Shown: positions 32,373 through 41,570, counted from the stretch's first letter. The stretch is DNA of 64,000 nt from Enterococcus sp. MMGLQ5-1 (GCF_013155265.1 NZ_JABJXU010000007.1:104779-168778), one strand, 5' to 3'. Numbers and translations are program-made. The notes: a model not told the origin generated them from the sequence alone.

Positions 32373-33464
32373 TTAAAAAAACATTAGCATTATGCCGCCT
32401 AAAAGGATTAATAATAAAAAATTAATTTTGGAAAATGTAACTACAAACTCCTTCATATCAGCATTCTCATCTTTATTATATTGCTTAAGGGCTAATAAAT
32501 TAGCTAATGAAGCAATCATAGTCCCTAAACCACCAACGTTAGCACCCAAAAAAACCGGCAAAAATGCAGAGGAATAGCTTGACATCAAAACCGCAGCTGG
32601 AACATTACTAATTAGCTGACTCACTAAAATAGTAGTAAAATAGGTTGAATAGTTACCATTACATATAGCACTAATTAATTGTGTGAAAAATGGAATTTGC
32701 TTCAATGAGCTGACGGCAAAAAAGAAGCCAATAAAAATAAAAATTAATGAATAGTCAATTTGAAATATTACTTTTTTATCATCACATAAAATAAAACAAA
32801 TAGTAGCAGTCAAGCTAAGCCAAATTGGAATAATGGATAATATTCCTAAAATAGCAATTAAAAGAGTAATCAAAAATAAAACAGCATGTCGTTCATCTGC
32901 ACGATACTCGTCTAAGCCTTTTGAGCCAAGCTCAAGCTTTTCAGCAAAAAGGGTAAATAGTAGCAAAAGCAATAAACTAACGCTGCCTAAAATTGCCGAG
33001 GCAGCAAAAAATTCTCGCAGGCTTACATCAAAATGATTATAAAGATAAAGATTTTGGGGATTGCCAAAGGGTGTGACTGCGCTCCCCAAGTTCGCAGCAA
33101 TCGTAATCAGTGTAATTGGATAAATTTTTTTCATCTGATGCAAATTTGCTATTACTAAAAAAATCGGTATCAGAGTTAAAATTGCAATATCATTCGTTAC
33201 AAGCATTGAACAAAAAAAGCTTAATATGGCAAATTTAAAGGTTAATTGCCTTGAGCTGTGAATTCCTTTAGAAATCTTATAAGCTAAAAAATTTAGGTAA
33301 CCTTTATTTTCCATTATTTTGACACAAAAAAGTAGATTTAATAAAGAAATAATCGTTTTTAAATCAATATCAGCCATTTTTGGCAATTTAAAAAAGCCTA
33401 AAAATAAAACAATAATAAATGTAATAATCAGTATTCTGTCGTGAAATATTCTTTTTAATAGCAT
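32373..33464 (-). CDS. Anion permease of the SLC13/ArsB-like superfamily
   Basis: A 363-residue membrane protein with about nine to ten hydrophobic segments. Family-like motifs are MLVTNDIAILTLIP near residues 92-105 and GSAVTPFGNPQNLYLY near 131-146, the Asn-Pro hairpin characteristic of the ion transporter superfamily. It is shorter than typical SLC13 dicarboxylate carriers (450 or more). The substrate is unknown; citrate-type anions or sodium/proton exchange are possible. A GGAG site supports the start. Confidence 0.75.
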   Translation of the reverse strand: MLLKRIFHDRILIITFIIVLFLGFFKLPKMADIDLKTIISLLNLLFCVKIMENKGYLNFLAYKISKGIHSSRQLTFKFAILSFFCSMLVTNDIAILTLIPIFLVIANLHQMKKIYPITLITIAANLGSAVTPFGNPQNLYLYNHFDVSLREFFAASAILGSVSLLLLLLFTLFAEKLELGSKGLDEYRADERHAVLFLITLLIAILGILSIIPIWLSLTATICFILCDDKKVIFQIDYSLIFIFIGFFFAVSSLKQIPFFTQLISAICNGNYSTYFTTILVSQLISNVPAAVLMSSYSSAFLPVFLGANVGGLGTMIASLANLLALKQYNKDENADMKEFVVTFSKINFLLLILLGGIMLMFF

Positions 33465-33597
33465 TTCAAATTATCTCCATTTCATATTATTTCATTATAA
33501 ATCATCCAAAATAATAATGACTATAAAAAATAACTAATACTGATATTACTTACCTAATTTAAACAAGGCCATAATTATTTTTATAGTAGTAAAAGCA

Positions 33598-34122
33598 TCA
33601 TTCGCCTAATACTTTTTCATAAGCAAAGCGTTCACCATTTTTTATTGGTAAATTAATAATACCTTTAAAACAATAGCCATTATTTAATATTACTTTTTGC
33701 ATAGCCTTATTGATTGGATGAGTATCTACTCTAATATCAATAGCACCTTTTTCTTTAGCGATAACGGTTAATAAGCTGAAAAAAAGCTTTGCATAGCCCT
33801 TACCGCTCTCTAAAGGATCAATCGCAAATCGATGAATAGAATAATAATTACGCTCAAGCTTATCCCACGAACCATATTTTATTAATTCATAGGCTGGCTC
33901 TGGTTCATTAGTTAATATAGCTGTTCCAACTATTTTTTCATTTATCTTTAATATATATATATTATTTTTATCCAAGGCTTTAGAAATTGATTCCTTAGTT
34001 GGAGAATCATCCTCAGACCATTGTGGCGAACCCGACGCCTCTAAGAGTCTTTTGGCTCTGTTTAGAATTAATAATATCTCGCTCAAATCTTTCCTACCAG
34101 CACTCTCAACAATTATAGACAT
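33598..34122 (-). CDS. GNAT-family N-acetyltransferase
   Basis: A 174-residue acetyltransferase with the acetyl-CoA binding motif A region IHRFAIDPLESGKGYAKLFFSLL near residues 96-118. The C-terminal motif B region is NKAMQKVILNNGYCFKG. Homologues acetylate small molecules or protein termini. It lies downstream of a MarR regulator in the same direction with a 158-base gap. The substrate cannot be inferred. Confidence 0.82.
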   Translation of the reverse strand: MSIIVESAGRKDLSEILLILNRAKRLLEASGSPQWSEDDSPTKESISKALDKNNIYILKINEKIVGTAILTNEPEPAYELIKYGSWDKLERNYYSIHRFAIDPLESGKGYAKLFFSLLTVIAKEKGAIDIRVDTHPINKAMQKVILNNGYCFKGIINLPIKNGERFAYEKVLGE

Positions 34123-34280
34123 AATTGTAGACCTCCTTATAATTTTTAAAATTAAATAAACGTTTAAACCATATTCCTAATTTGTCTAATTATATTCTTA
34201 GTGACCTTTAAAACTAATTATTTAATCAAAATCTACTGTTTAGTAATTTAATTTATCAATAAAGCAGAAAGGTTAAATAA

Positions 34281-34742
34281 TTATTTTTTAGCTAAGCTAG
34301 TATCGCTAGCTAACCAATAGTTTTCAACACTGTCACTCATTTTTTCTATCAAATTGGTTACCATTTCTATTTCATTTTCACTCAAAGATGCCACAATAAT
34401 TTTCTGCTGTAGCCTTTCTTCTGCAAGAATAATATCGTAAACTAATAACCCTTCATTTGTTGGAAATAATTGAAATTTCCTCTGATCATGACTATTTTTT
34501 CTTTTCCAAATATAGCCAATTTCTTCTAGCTTATTAACAGCCTTCGTCGTAGTTGTCTTATCCACCTTTAACAAATTGGATAATTCCGATAAATTAATCT
34601 CTGGGTTTTCACAAATTCTCGTCAAAAATAGATACTGACCCTTTTGTAAATTTAACTGTCTGTATTTTTTGTCCGCTTGAGAATTTATTGCCCTAGATAT
34701 TGTACCGATAAATCTTAATAAATTTGAAGCCGATTGTTCCAA
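34281..34742 (-). CDS. MarR-family transcriptional regulator
   Basis: A 153-residue winged-helix regulator. The recognition region is NLSELSNLLKVDKTTTTKAVNKLEEIGYIWKRKNSHDQRKF near residues 54-94, with the wing Asp-Arg typical of MarR. The start is TTG with AAAGGAG seven bases upstream. A 26-base palindrome in its promoter region suggests autoregulation. Targets may include the downstream acetyltransferase gene. Confidence 0.88.
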   Translation of the reverse strand: MEQSASNLLRFIGTISRAINSQADKKYRQLNLQKGQYLFLTRICENPEINLSELSNLLKVDKTTTTKAVNKLEEIGYIWKRKNSHDQRKFQLFPTNEGLLVYDIILAEERLQQKIIVASLSENEIEMVTNLIEKMSDSVENYWLASDTSLAKK

Positions 34743-34762
34743 TTAATTGCTCCTTTGCCTCG

Positions 34763-34788
34763 AAATTAGTTGAAATGTCAACTAATTT
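34763..34788. promoter_or_regulatory. Palindromic MarR operator candidate
   Basis: Perfect 11-base arms AAATTAGTTGA and TCAACTAATTT flank AATG, centred 34 bases before the MarR start codon. They overlap the probable -10 and start site (TTAAAT on the minus strand). The size and symmetry are as expected for a MarR dimer. Confidence 0.7.
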
Positions 34789-34918
34789 AAAAATAGCACA
34801 GCAGCACTTGAAAATCAAGCAGGTGTTTTCGGATTGAAATGGCATTTTATCTAAATATTTTTCTCAAATAAATTAAGTTTAACTTTCTAAGATTGGTTAA
34901 TTTAAAAAGCTTCACGCA

Positions 34919-34953
34919 AAAAAAGGAGGTGGGACAAAAGTCCCACCCCCGTT
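34919..34953 (-). terminator. Terminator after the LPXTG gene, minimal form of the GGGACAAAAG repeat
   Basis: On the minus strand GGTGGGAC pairs with GTCCCACC around TTTT and is followed by TCC and a T7 run. Its sequence is the end motif of the larger hairpin-array elements with no interior. Confidence 0.85.
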
Positions 34954-35025
34954 TATATTTATATAGAAAGCAATGCCTAACTATATATCAAGCTAAGGAT
35001 ACTCGGATAAATTTCTCGTTTAAAA

Positions 35026-37302
35026 TTATTGTTTATTCTTTCTTCTAAATAAAACAAATGAAGCAAGCACTGTTAAGATCCCCGCAATAACGCTAACACT
35101 CGTTTTAACTTCACTGGTTTGTGGTAAACTTTCTGAATCCTTTTTACTAGTTGAAGCTGAAGTACTATCCTTTGACTTAGGATCAAGTGGTTTTTCCTTA
35201 ACCGTTAGCTTAACAGTCTTCGTTTGACCATCGGCACTCGTAATGACAACCTCATATTCACCAGCCGTGCTCAAATCTGCCTTGGATAAATCAATACTTA
35301 CCGCTGATACAGCACCTGTCTTATCTGTCGCACTCGCTTTAAAGCTGTCAGCAGTCGGCTCTAAATCACCAACATACATTGAGAAATCCTCACCATTGAT
35401 GCTTTGTTCGTTCGCCTTAACCGTTAGCTTAACAGTCTTCGTTTGACCATCGGCACTCGTAATGACAACCTCATATTCACCAGCCGTGCTCAAATCTGCC
35501 TTGGATAAATCAATACTTACCACTGATACAGCACCTGTCTTATCTGTCGCACTCGCTTTAAAGCTGTCAGCAGTCGGCTCTGAATCACCAACATACATTG
35601 AGAAGTCCTCACCATTGATGCTTTGTTCGTTCGCCTTAACCGTTAGCTTAACAGTCTTCGTTTGACCATCAGCACTCGTAATGACAACCTCATATTCACC
35701 AGCCGTGCTCAAATCTGCCTTGGATAAATCAATACTTACCACTGATACAGCACCTGTCTTATCTGTCGCACTCGCTTTAAAGCTGTCAGCAGTCGGCTCT
35801 GAATCACCAACATACATTGAGAAGTCCTCACCATTGATGGCTTGTTGATCCTGCAGTACTGTCACTGTAGCTGTTTCTATAGCTGTATTGCCCGCCTTAT
35901 TTTCCACATAGTAAGTAATGGTATATTCCCCTGCAACTGCTTGATTAAAACCACCATCATCTTGAATTTCAATAAATTTTGTAATGTCTCCGTCAGTTTG
36001 ATCTGAGGCAGTCGCTAACGATTTAAGATCTAAAGCTGGATCAGTCGTATAAACCTTTGCATCGCTTGTATTAATTACTGGAATAAATGCACCGTTAGGA
36101 ACGTATTTATATACACCAGTCCCCTTCTGTCCATCCATAATGACTGTACCCTCACCATTTGTTAAAGTGGTACTAATTTCAACCTTTGCACCATTCGAAT
36201 CATCACCGGTAATCACATAATAATTTGTAGCAAAGGCTGCACCATTAATTAATTTTGGAAATGTAACCGTAAAGCCATAATTCCCTGGCAACCAATTTAC
36301 TGAATACCGATCACTCCCATCAATAAAACCAGAAATCTTACCTCTTGAAAGCTTGATTGAGCTTGTTTCTATCGGATAATTCGTTGTAACAGTAAAGGTA
36401 TACGGTCCATCACTTTCCTCATAATCATGGCCTATACTATTAAAAAATCCAGAGGTCCATATCTGTGCTCCCTGTGTATAGTAGTATTCAAAAATTCCAG
36501 CTGAATTTGCTTTTGCATCATTCGCTTGATATTTATCACTAATTGCAGGCAACTCACCCCAAACGTTAGTACCAAAACTACCGCCACCTAATATATTATA
36601 CCCAGTATTATTATTTAAAACAGACAAAACCATATTAGCAGCAGTATAGTCAACCGTTTGACCAGCTTGCGAAATAAACTGTGAAGTAAATGGATAAGTA
36701 ACGGTTTTATCAGTATTTTCCGCCGTTTTTGTTGGACTGCCTGAAAGAGTGATCACTGTCGGTGTTGAGCTGGTAAAAGTCATACCACTACCAATATACG
36801 TTAAAATAATCTGGTTATTGTCTGAATCAGTACTCAGCTGGAAATTTTCCATAGTAGTTGAACCATTTGAAAACTTCACCGTAGTATAATCTAGACCCGC
36901 TGAGGAAATATTTAAAACAATCTTATCACCTGTGTGGACCTCTTTTTCACCTTTAACTGTCGAAATCGCCCAATTAAAGTCAATTCCTGTATTAGAATTA
37001 ATTGCCTTTGTTGGAACATTGTTAGTAAAAACAATGTCAGCTGGGTCAATAGCTGTTTCCGCCAGGAGACTTGGATTATTATCTAACGATATTTTTGCTC
37101 CATCATCCCCTGCCTCATTAGTTGCTGTTGCTGCAGCTGCAGCTGCAGCCACTTCTGACTGTTTGATTTCACCATCAGAATCCTTTACTTTACTTACTTC
37201 AGGTTCAGCTAAACTCGTTTCAGCCATCACTGAAATTGAATCCAAAGTTGAAGTACAAAGTAAGAACGTAGCTGTAAATAAAGATAATAATTTTTTTTTC
37301 AT
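35026..37302 (-). CDS. LPXTG-anchored surface protein with Ig-like repeats
   Basis: About 758 residues with an N-terminal signal peptide (KKKLLSLFTATFLLCTSTL) and a low-complexity Ala run. A region of about 370 residues with no recognised domain follows, then a DUF5011-like Ig domain (VYTTDPALDL to TVTVL) and three tandem Ig-like repeats of 73 residues that share INGEDFSMYVGD. The C-terminus has the sortase motif LPQTS, a hydrophobic segment and FRRKNKQ, so it is linked to the cell wall. The start is 37302 or the ATG six bases upstream (37308). It is probably an adhesin. A cre-like site lies upstream. Confidence 0.88.
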   Translation of the reverse strand: MKKKLLSLFTATFLLCTSTLDSISVMAETSLAEPEVSKVKDSDGEIKQSEVAAAAAAATATNEAGDDGAKISLDNNPSLLAETAIDPADIVFTNNVPTKAINSNTGIDFNWAISTVKGEKEVHTGDKIVLNISSAGLDYTTVKFSNGSTTMENFQLSTDSDNNQIILTYIGSGMTFTSSTPTVITLSGSPTKTAENTDKTVTYPFTSQFISQAGQTVDYTAANMVLSVLNNNTGYNILGGGSFGTNVWGELPAISDKYQANDAKANSAGIFEYYYTQGAQIWTSGFFNSIGHDYEESDGPYTFTVTTNYPIETSSIKLSRGKISGFIDGSDRYSVNWLPGNYGFTVTFPKLINGAAFATNYYVITGDDSNGAKVEISTTLTNGEGTVIMDGQKGTGVYKYVPNGAFIPVINTSDAKVYTTDPALDLKSLATASDQTDGDITKFIEIQDDGGFNQAVAGEYTITYYVENKAGNTAIETATVTVLQDQQAINGEDFSMYVGDSEPTADSFKASATDKTGAVSVVSIDLSKADLSTAGEYEVVITSADGQTKTVKLTVKANEQSINGEDFSMYVGDSEPTADSFKASATDKTGAVSVVSIDLSKADLSTAGEYEVVITSADGQTKTVKLTVKANEQSINGEDFSMYVGDLEPTADSFKASATDKTGAVSAVSIDLSKADLSTAGEYEVVITSADGQTKTVKLTVKEKPLDPKSKDSTSASTSKKDSESLPQTSEVKTSVSVIAGILTVLASFVLFRRKNKQ
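35198..35846 (-). repeat. Three tandem 219-bp coding repeats in the LPXTG gene
   Basis: Copies begin at 35198, 35417 and 35636. Copies 1 and 2 differ at only about four positions, and copies 2 and 3 at about one. Such identity in DNA, not just protein, points to recent duplication and a potential for copy-number change by recombination. Confidence 0.92.
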
Positions 37303-37423
37303 GTCCATTCATTCCTGCCTTTTTAAATTTTAGTAAATCGTAACTGCGATAAAAATAACTCTTTAAGTCATTATTTATACAATATGAATATTATAATTTC
37401 TCTAGCAGCACTTTTCATTAATT

Positions 37424-37437
37424 TGGAAGCGCTATCA
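37424..37437 (+). promoter_or_regulatory. cre-like site upstream of the LPXTG and response regulator genes
   Basis: TGGAAGCGCTATCA matches TGWAANCGNTNWCA with one mismatch. It lies between the divergent LPXTG gene and the two-component operon and could link either to carbon status. Confidence 0.5.
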
Positions 37438-37597
37438 ATTACTTTTAAGCTTTTTTTGTTTCTTTTTTCATTTATTCGATAAAAAATTTTTAAATATAAC
37501 TTTTTTATTTAATCATTTAAATATATTATTAAATAGACATATGGAATGAGCACTAACAATCGATTTTCTTCCCATCAGCAGAGAGTGTGGTATATCT

Positions 37598-38356
37598 ATG
37601 ATAAATTCTAGTATCTATCTTATTGAAGACGATTTTGCCTTCAGAAACTCCACCAAAGCATTATTACTGAATAATGTTCAAAATCATCTTAAATATTTAC
37701 AGCTTAATATTGTCGAGGTTAATAATCTCGTCAATTTTTATAAAAATATTGAAAATATGGTTATTCGAGATTTTGATATTTTTATAATTGATATTCAATT
37801 ACAAAGCTATATGGATGGATTGGATTTTGGTAACCTTATCCGAACCAACAATAAAGCTTGTAAAATTATCTATTTAACTTCCCTAGAAAATAAAGCAATT
37901 CAGATTATAAATAAAGGTATTTTTCCAGAAGCCTATCTAGTTAAAGAGGCTGACCACGAAATCATGTCATTTAAACTAATGGAGGTATTTAGTAATATTG
38001 AAGCAGAATTTATTCGTGATGCCGAGATTTCTAATAAAACAATTATGCTGAACGATAATGATCGAACCTTTCTAATATTGCTCAATCAAATACTCTATTT
38101 TTCGGTTATCCCTGGACTTAGAAATGGACTTTTACTAAAAACCATCAACAAAGAGCTAATTGTTAATGGCTCATTAAATAAAATCAAAAAAGAGCTACCA
38201 GATCCACCATTCATCTTAAATTTAAAATCACATATTATAAATAGTACAAATATTAATATGCTATCGGTTAACGATGGCTTGCTGCAATTTAAGAATAATG
38301 ATGAATTATATCTCAGCCCTAAAATAATTACTAAAATAAAAAATAAAACTGATTAG
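37598..38356 (+). CDS. Response regulator, AgrA/ComE-like (receiver plus LytTR-like domain)
   Basis: A 252-residue response regulator. The receiver has the acidic pair Glu10-Asp11, phosphoacceptor Asp65 (FIIDIQL), Thr94 and Lys116, all intact. The C-terminal part (about 140-252) has a LytTR-like DNA-binding layout with FILNLKSHIINSTNI. The cognate histidine kinase starts 14 bases downstream. A paralogue with the same architecture lies convergently at 39814. In lactic acid bacteria such pairs control bacteriocin or surface genes. The ribosome binding site is weak. Confidence 0.85.
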   Translation: MINSSIYLIEDDFAFRNSTKALLLNNVQNHLKYLQLNIVEVNNLVNFYKNIENMVIRDFDIFIIDIQLQSYMDGLDFGNLIRTNNKACKIIYLTSLENKAIQIINKGIFPEAYLVKEADHEIMSFKLMEVFSNIEAEFIRDAEISNKTIMLNDNDRTFLILLNQILYFSVIPGLRNGLLLKTINKELIVNGSLNKIKKELPDPPFILNLKSHIINSTNINMLSVNDGLLQFKNNDELYLSPKIITKIKNKTD

Positions 38357-38370
38357 AAAGGTAATTTATT

Positions 38371-39639
38371 ATGGAATATTCCATTTTTATATCTCTTTTG
38401 ACCACTAACTTATTAATTGTGACTTGGCTGATTGGCTATCGACGACTTTTCACTAAATTGCACACTATTATCCTATCTATCCTATTATTTAGTGCATTTG
38501 GTTTTTCATTATTCAGCTACTCATTCTCAATTATCGCATTGGCCATCTTTACTTTAATGGAGATTATATTTTCATATCGTAAATTAAGAAATCTACTAAC
38601 GCCTGCACTTTTTATTATTCTTCAAAATGGCTTTGCAGTCTTAACTTGGACTACCACCTATGATCTTCCTAGATATTTTCTAAATCATAATTTTAAATTA
38701 AATGATCCATTAGATAGCTTACAAATTTGGCAATTATATGTTACACAGGCGTTTTTTTTAATAATTTCAATTTTTCTAGTAAAATTATTAGATGACCGTT
38801 ATAAGATATGGCTGTCACTAAGTGAGATAAGAAAAAAATATATATTTGTCTCAATTAATTTGATTGTCTTTGATATTTTCTTATTTTTTATGAGGCAAAA
38901 TGCCGCATACAAGGAATTTAAAATTACCTATTATTATGTAACAATTTTAATTTTATTATATTCACTCATTTTTATTTTTTTTGTTTTTTATAGTATCCAG
39001 CTTTATAAAAATCGAATTGAGCTTCAGATACTCTATCAGGAAAGAGAAAATATTGATAAAAAAATTTCATTATCAAATGATTTTAGACACGATTTTAAAT
39101 CACTAATCATTGCGATGAATGGCTATTTAGAAATTGACGATCTTGAAGGTGCACGCGAATACCTGAGTAATATCGAAAGCTATTCCAAAGAATTAATTAA
39201 TGAAAATTATTATTCACAAATCAGAACAATTCCAGTACCAGCAATTCAAGGCTTGCTGCTTAAATTTGTCTCAAGCTGCCAAGAAAAAAAAATCGACCTA
39301 TCGCTTAATATTCAGAAAATGCCTATTAGGATTAATATGGGCTTAATTGACTTTATTCGATGTGCCTCTATTTTATTGAATAATGCAATTGATGGTACAA
39401 CAGGTAAGATTTATGTCGCTATCATTGGTGTTAATGACGGCTTAAGGATGACCGTAAGAAATACCACAAACCTGTCAAGCGGCATTGGTGACTTTTTTAT
39501 GAATGGCTACTCCAGCAAAAAAAATCATCAAGGAATTGGTTTAAACAATTTTGTAAAAATCATAAAAATGTATAATAATGTTACTTATACCGCTGACATT
39601 GAAAATGGGTGGATTACTTTTACTATGTCCATCAATTAA
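38371..39639 (+). CDS. AgrC-like sensor histidine kinase
   Basis: A 422-residue sensor with six or seven membrane segments in the first 208 residues, a short coiled linker, and a kinase of the SPOB_a/GHKL type. The phosphorylated His is His240 in FRHDFKSL, the N box has LLNNAIDG near 335-342, and the G box is HQGIGLNNF near 386-394. This architecture senses peptides in Agr- and Pln-type quorum systems. No AgrB-like processing protease or obvious leader peptide gene lies next to it, so its ligand is unknown. Confidence 0.88.
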   Translation: MEYSIFISLLTTNLLIVTWLIGYRRLFTKLHTIILSILLFSAFGFSLFSYSFSIIALAIFTLMEIIFSYRKLRNLLTPALFIILQNGFAVLTWTTTYDLPRYFLNHNFKLNDPLDSLQIWQLYVTQAFFLIISIFLVKLLDDRYKIWLSLSEIRKKYIFVSINLIVFDIFLFFMRQNAAYKEFKITYYYVTILILLYSLIFIFFVFYSIQLYKNRIELQILYQERENIDKKISLSNDFRHDFKSLIIAMNGYLEIDDLEGAREYLSNIESYSKELINENYYSQIRTIPVPAIQGLLLKFVSSCQEKKIDLSLNIQKMPIRINMGLIDFIRCASILLNNAIDGTTGKIYVAIIGVNDGLRMTVRNTTNLSSGIGDFFMNGYSSKKNHQGIGLNNFVKIIKMYNNVTYTADIENGWITFTMSIN

Positions 39640-39647
39640 TATATTAA

Positions 39648-39704
39648 AATATACCTCTCCTTAGGCTAGACCTTGTGCTAACTTAAGAGACAGGTATATT
39701 TTTG
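39648..39704. terminator. Hairpin between the kinase and the second response regulator
   Basis: AAATATACCTCTC pairs with GAGACAGGTATATTT-type sequence, followed on the plus strand by TTTGG. It can separate the two convergent transcripts. Confidence 0.55.
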
Positions 39705-39813
39705 GATTTCAACGCTAGAATTTGCAGCTTTTATCTACACTTTTAATTACTTATCTTTTCTTAATAAAGCTCAAAAATACAGAAAAATATAATAGTTTTA
39801 TACTCATTTCCAT

Positions 39814-40569
39814 TTATTCATAATTCTTCTTTATTTTGTTGATTAATTTGGGACTTAAATATAGTTTTTCATTATTATAAAAAGTAATCATACCCTCTTT
39901 TAACGAAAAAGCATCTATATTATTTTTATGTATGATATATGACTTCAAATTCAAAATAAACGTTGAGCTAGGTAACATTTTTTTTATTTCGCTAATCAAG
40001 CCTTCTATTATTATTTCTTTAGCCCTTGTTTTTAATAATATTGAATTTTTTAAACCAGGTAACACCTTGAGATATAAAATGTCGTCAATTAAGACGAAAT
40101 GATTGATATTTTGACTATTAAAAATAATGCTCTTTTCTGCTATTTCCTGATGAATAAAATCTGATTCAATTTGTTTAAGTATGTCCTGTAATTTAAATTT
40201 CGTGATCTCTAAATTACTACTTTTCATCAGATAGGCTTCTGGAATTATATTTTCATTAATAATTTGTATTGCTCGATCCTCTACTGAAGTCAAATAAATA
40301 ATTTTGCAATTTTGATTTTGCTTTCTAATTTTCTTACCAAAATCCAAACCATCCACATAGATTTTTAAATCAATATCAATTACAAAAATATCAAAATCTT
40401 CAATAGTAATGTTGGAGAGACCATTATAAAAAGGAATCACGTCATTAACTTCTAATATATTAAAATTAAAAACTGAAAAATTACTTGTTACTTCGGCCTT
40501 TAAAAACTTTTTTATTGTCTTTCTAAACATAAAATCATCTTCAATCAAATATAAATTGCAGGTTATCAT
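39814..40569 (-). CDS. Second AgrA/ComE-like response regulator, paralogue of the one at 37598
   Basis: A 251-residue response regulator with the same layout as its neighbour: Glu10-Asp11, Asp65 (FVIDIDL), Thr94 and Lys116 align without gaps, and the C-terminal FILNLKSYIIHKNNI matches FILNLKSHIINSTNI. It is on the opposite strand, convergent with the kinase gene, with a strong AAGGGGGG ribosome binding site. Two regulators with one kinase recall plnB/plnC/plnD of plantaricin loci, where the two regulators act on the same promoters with different effects. That comparison is inference. Confidence 0.85.
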   Translation of the reverse strand: MITCNLYLIEDDFMFRKTIKKFLKAEVTSNFSVFNFNILEVNDVIPFYNGLSNITIEDFDIFVIDIDLKIYVDGLDFGKKIRKQNQNCKIIYLTSVEDRAIQIINENIIPEAYLMKSSNLEITKFKLQDILKQIESDFIHQEIAEKSIIFNSQNINHFVLIDDILYLKVLPGLKNSILLKTRAKEIIIEGLISEIKKMLPSSTFILNLKSYIIHKNNIDAFSLKEGMITFYNNEKLYLSPKLINKIKKNYE

Positions 40570-40680
40570 TTATCCCCCCCTTTTATATAACCATTTTCTA
40601 CATAAAATTATCATCAATTGAATTAAAAAATAATAAGCTATTATTTATTGAAAATTATTAATATCTAAGAAATGTGATAT

Positions 40681-41484
40681 CTATTTATTTTGAATAAATT
40701 CTGGTTGTTTTAAATACTTTTTTATTAAAGGCTCAAATAATTTATTTTCTGCATTTTTTCTAGCTATAATTGCATCATTTAAATTTTCAAAAGCACCTAA
40801 GGCATATCTTTTACCCTTAAATGTAATATAAGCAAGCCATTTATCACCACTTTTAGAAATACCCTTGTGACCGCTTCGATTGTTTACAGGTACCATTTTA
40901 CTTGCAATCACATCAATGCAAGTCCCGTCGGCGAATAGTCTTTGCTCCTTTTTCTGCAGACAGCCGCAGCTTTTAGTGTGACCAGAAAGTAAGTTCCCCT
41001 GTGAGACAACCGTTAAATTGCCACATTCACATTGACATTTCCAATACCTCTTAGAAGCATTTTTATTATTACTGTATTCAAAAACAGACAGCAAACCAAA
41101 TTTCTTTCCAATTAAGCTTGTTTTTTTAAGACACCCACAAGAAATAATATTATTTTTTTGTAATTGTCTTGAGCTTAAATGAACCTGTTTGCCACAATCA
41201 CATTGACAATTCCAAATTACAGAGCCACTTGAATCTCTTTTTTTCAGCTCATTTTTTATAACCAAATAATTAAAACGTTGACCAACAAAATTATTTTTTT
41301 TAGCACGATGCATCTGACATCCGCAGCTTCGAGTTTTTCCAGCTTTTAAATTATGAGCGAAAACCTCGGTCTCTTTGCCACAATCACATTGACAAAGATA
41401 TTTTTTTCTTCCGTTAACCTGAATTAAGCTTTTTATTTGTAAATGTCCAATTTTTGTATTCAATAAATTCAAATCATTTTTCAT
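40681..41484 (-). CDS. Triple zinc-ribbon protein with C-terminal AP2-like DNA-binding domain
   Basis: A 267-residue protein with three tandem modules of about 45-50 residues. Each ends in CxCxCG followed 17-19 residues later by SCGC (near 32-56, 89-113 and 148-172), which suggests three zinc ribbons. A C-terminal segment GHKGISKSGDKWLAYITFKG to KLFEPLI resembles the AP2/ERF domain found in phage and homing-endonuclease proteins. No HNH nuclease motif is present. It stands alone between a regulator gene and an SRPBCC gene and is AT-rich. It is probably a mobile-element-derived DNA-binding protein. Its function is unknown. Confidence 0.7.
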   Translation of the reverse strand: MKNDLNLLNTKIGHLQIKSLIQVNGRKKYLCQCDCGKETEVFAHNLKAGKTRSCGCQMHRAKKNNFVGQRFNYLVIKNELKKRDSSGSVIWNCQCDCGKQVHLSSRQLQKNNIISCGCLKKTSLIGKKFGLLSVFEYSNNKNASKRYWKCQCECGNLTVVSQGNLLSGHTKSCGCLQKKEQRLFADGTCIDVIASKMVPVNNRSGHKGISKSGDKWLAYITFKGKRYALGAFENLNDAIIARKNAENKLFEPLIKKYLKQPEFIQNK

Positions 41485-41556
41485 AATTTTCTCTCAATCT
41501 AAATTCTGTCATTCTATAATCTAATTTTACAAAAATGATTAATTATATCACGTTTT

Positions 41557-41570
41557 AGGAAGCGCTTTCA
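41557..41570. promoter_or_regulatory. cre-like palindrome
   Basis: AGGAAGCGCTTTCA has the core GAAGCGCTTTC of catabolite-responsive elements but two consensus mismatches at the ends. It lies between divergent genes. Confidence 0.35.

Noticed and set aside
35198..35846. Regular 219-bp repeats that could suggest a CRISPR or tandem satellite
   Set aside because: Units are much too long for CRISPR, have no spacers, and are in frame within a cell-wall protein.
37384..37482. 32-codon hydrophobic frame before the two-component operon, considered as a pheromone
   Set aside because: No ribosome binding site, and the cre-like site lies inside it. Its composition is simply T-rich.
39751..39813. 20-residue hydrophobic frame (MEMSIKLLYFSVFLSFIKKR) after the second response regulator, a possible signal peptide
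   Set aside because: No ribosome binding site beyond a weak GAAGAA, and no processing or export partner. Short AT-rich frames of this kind are common by chance.
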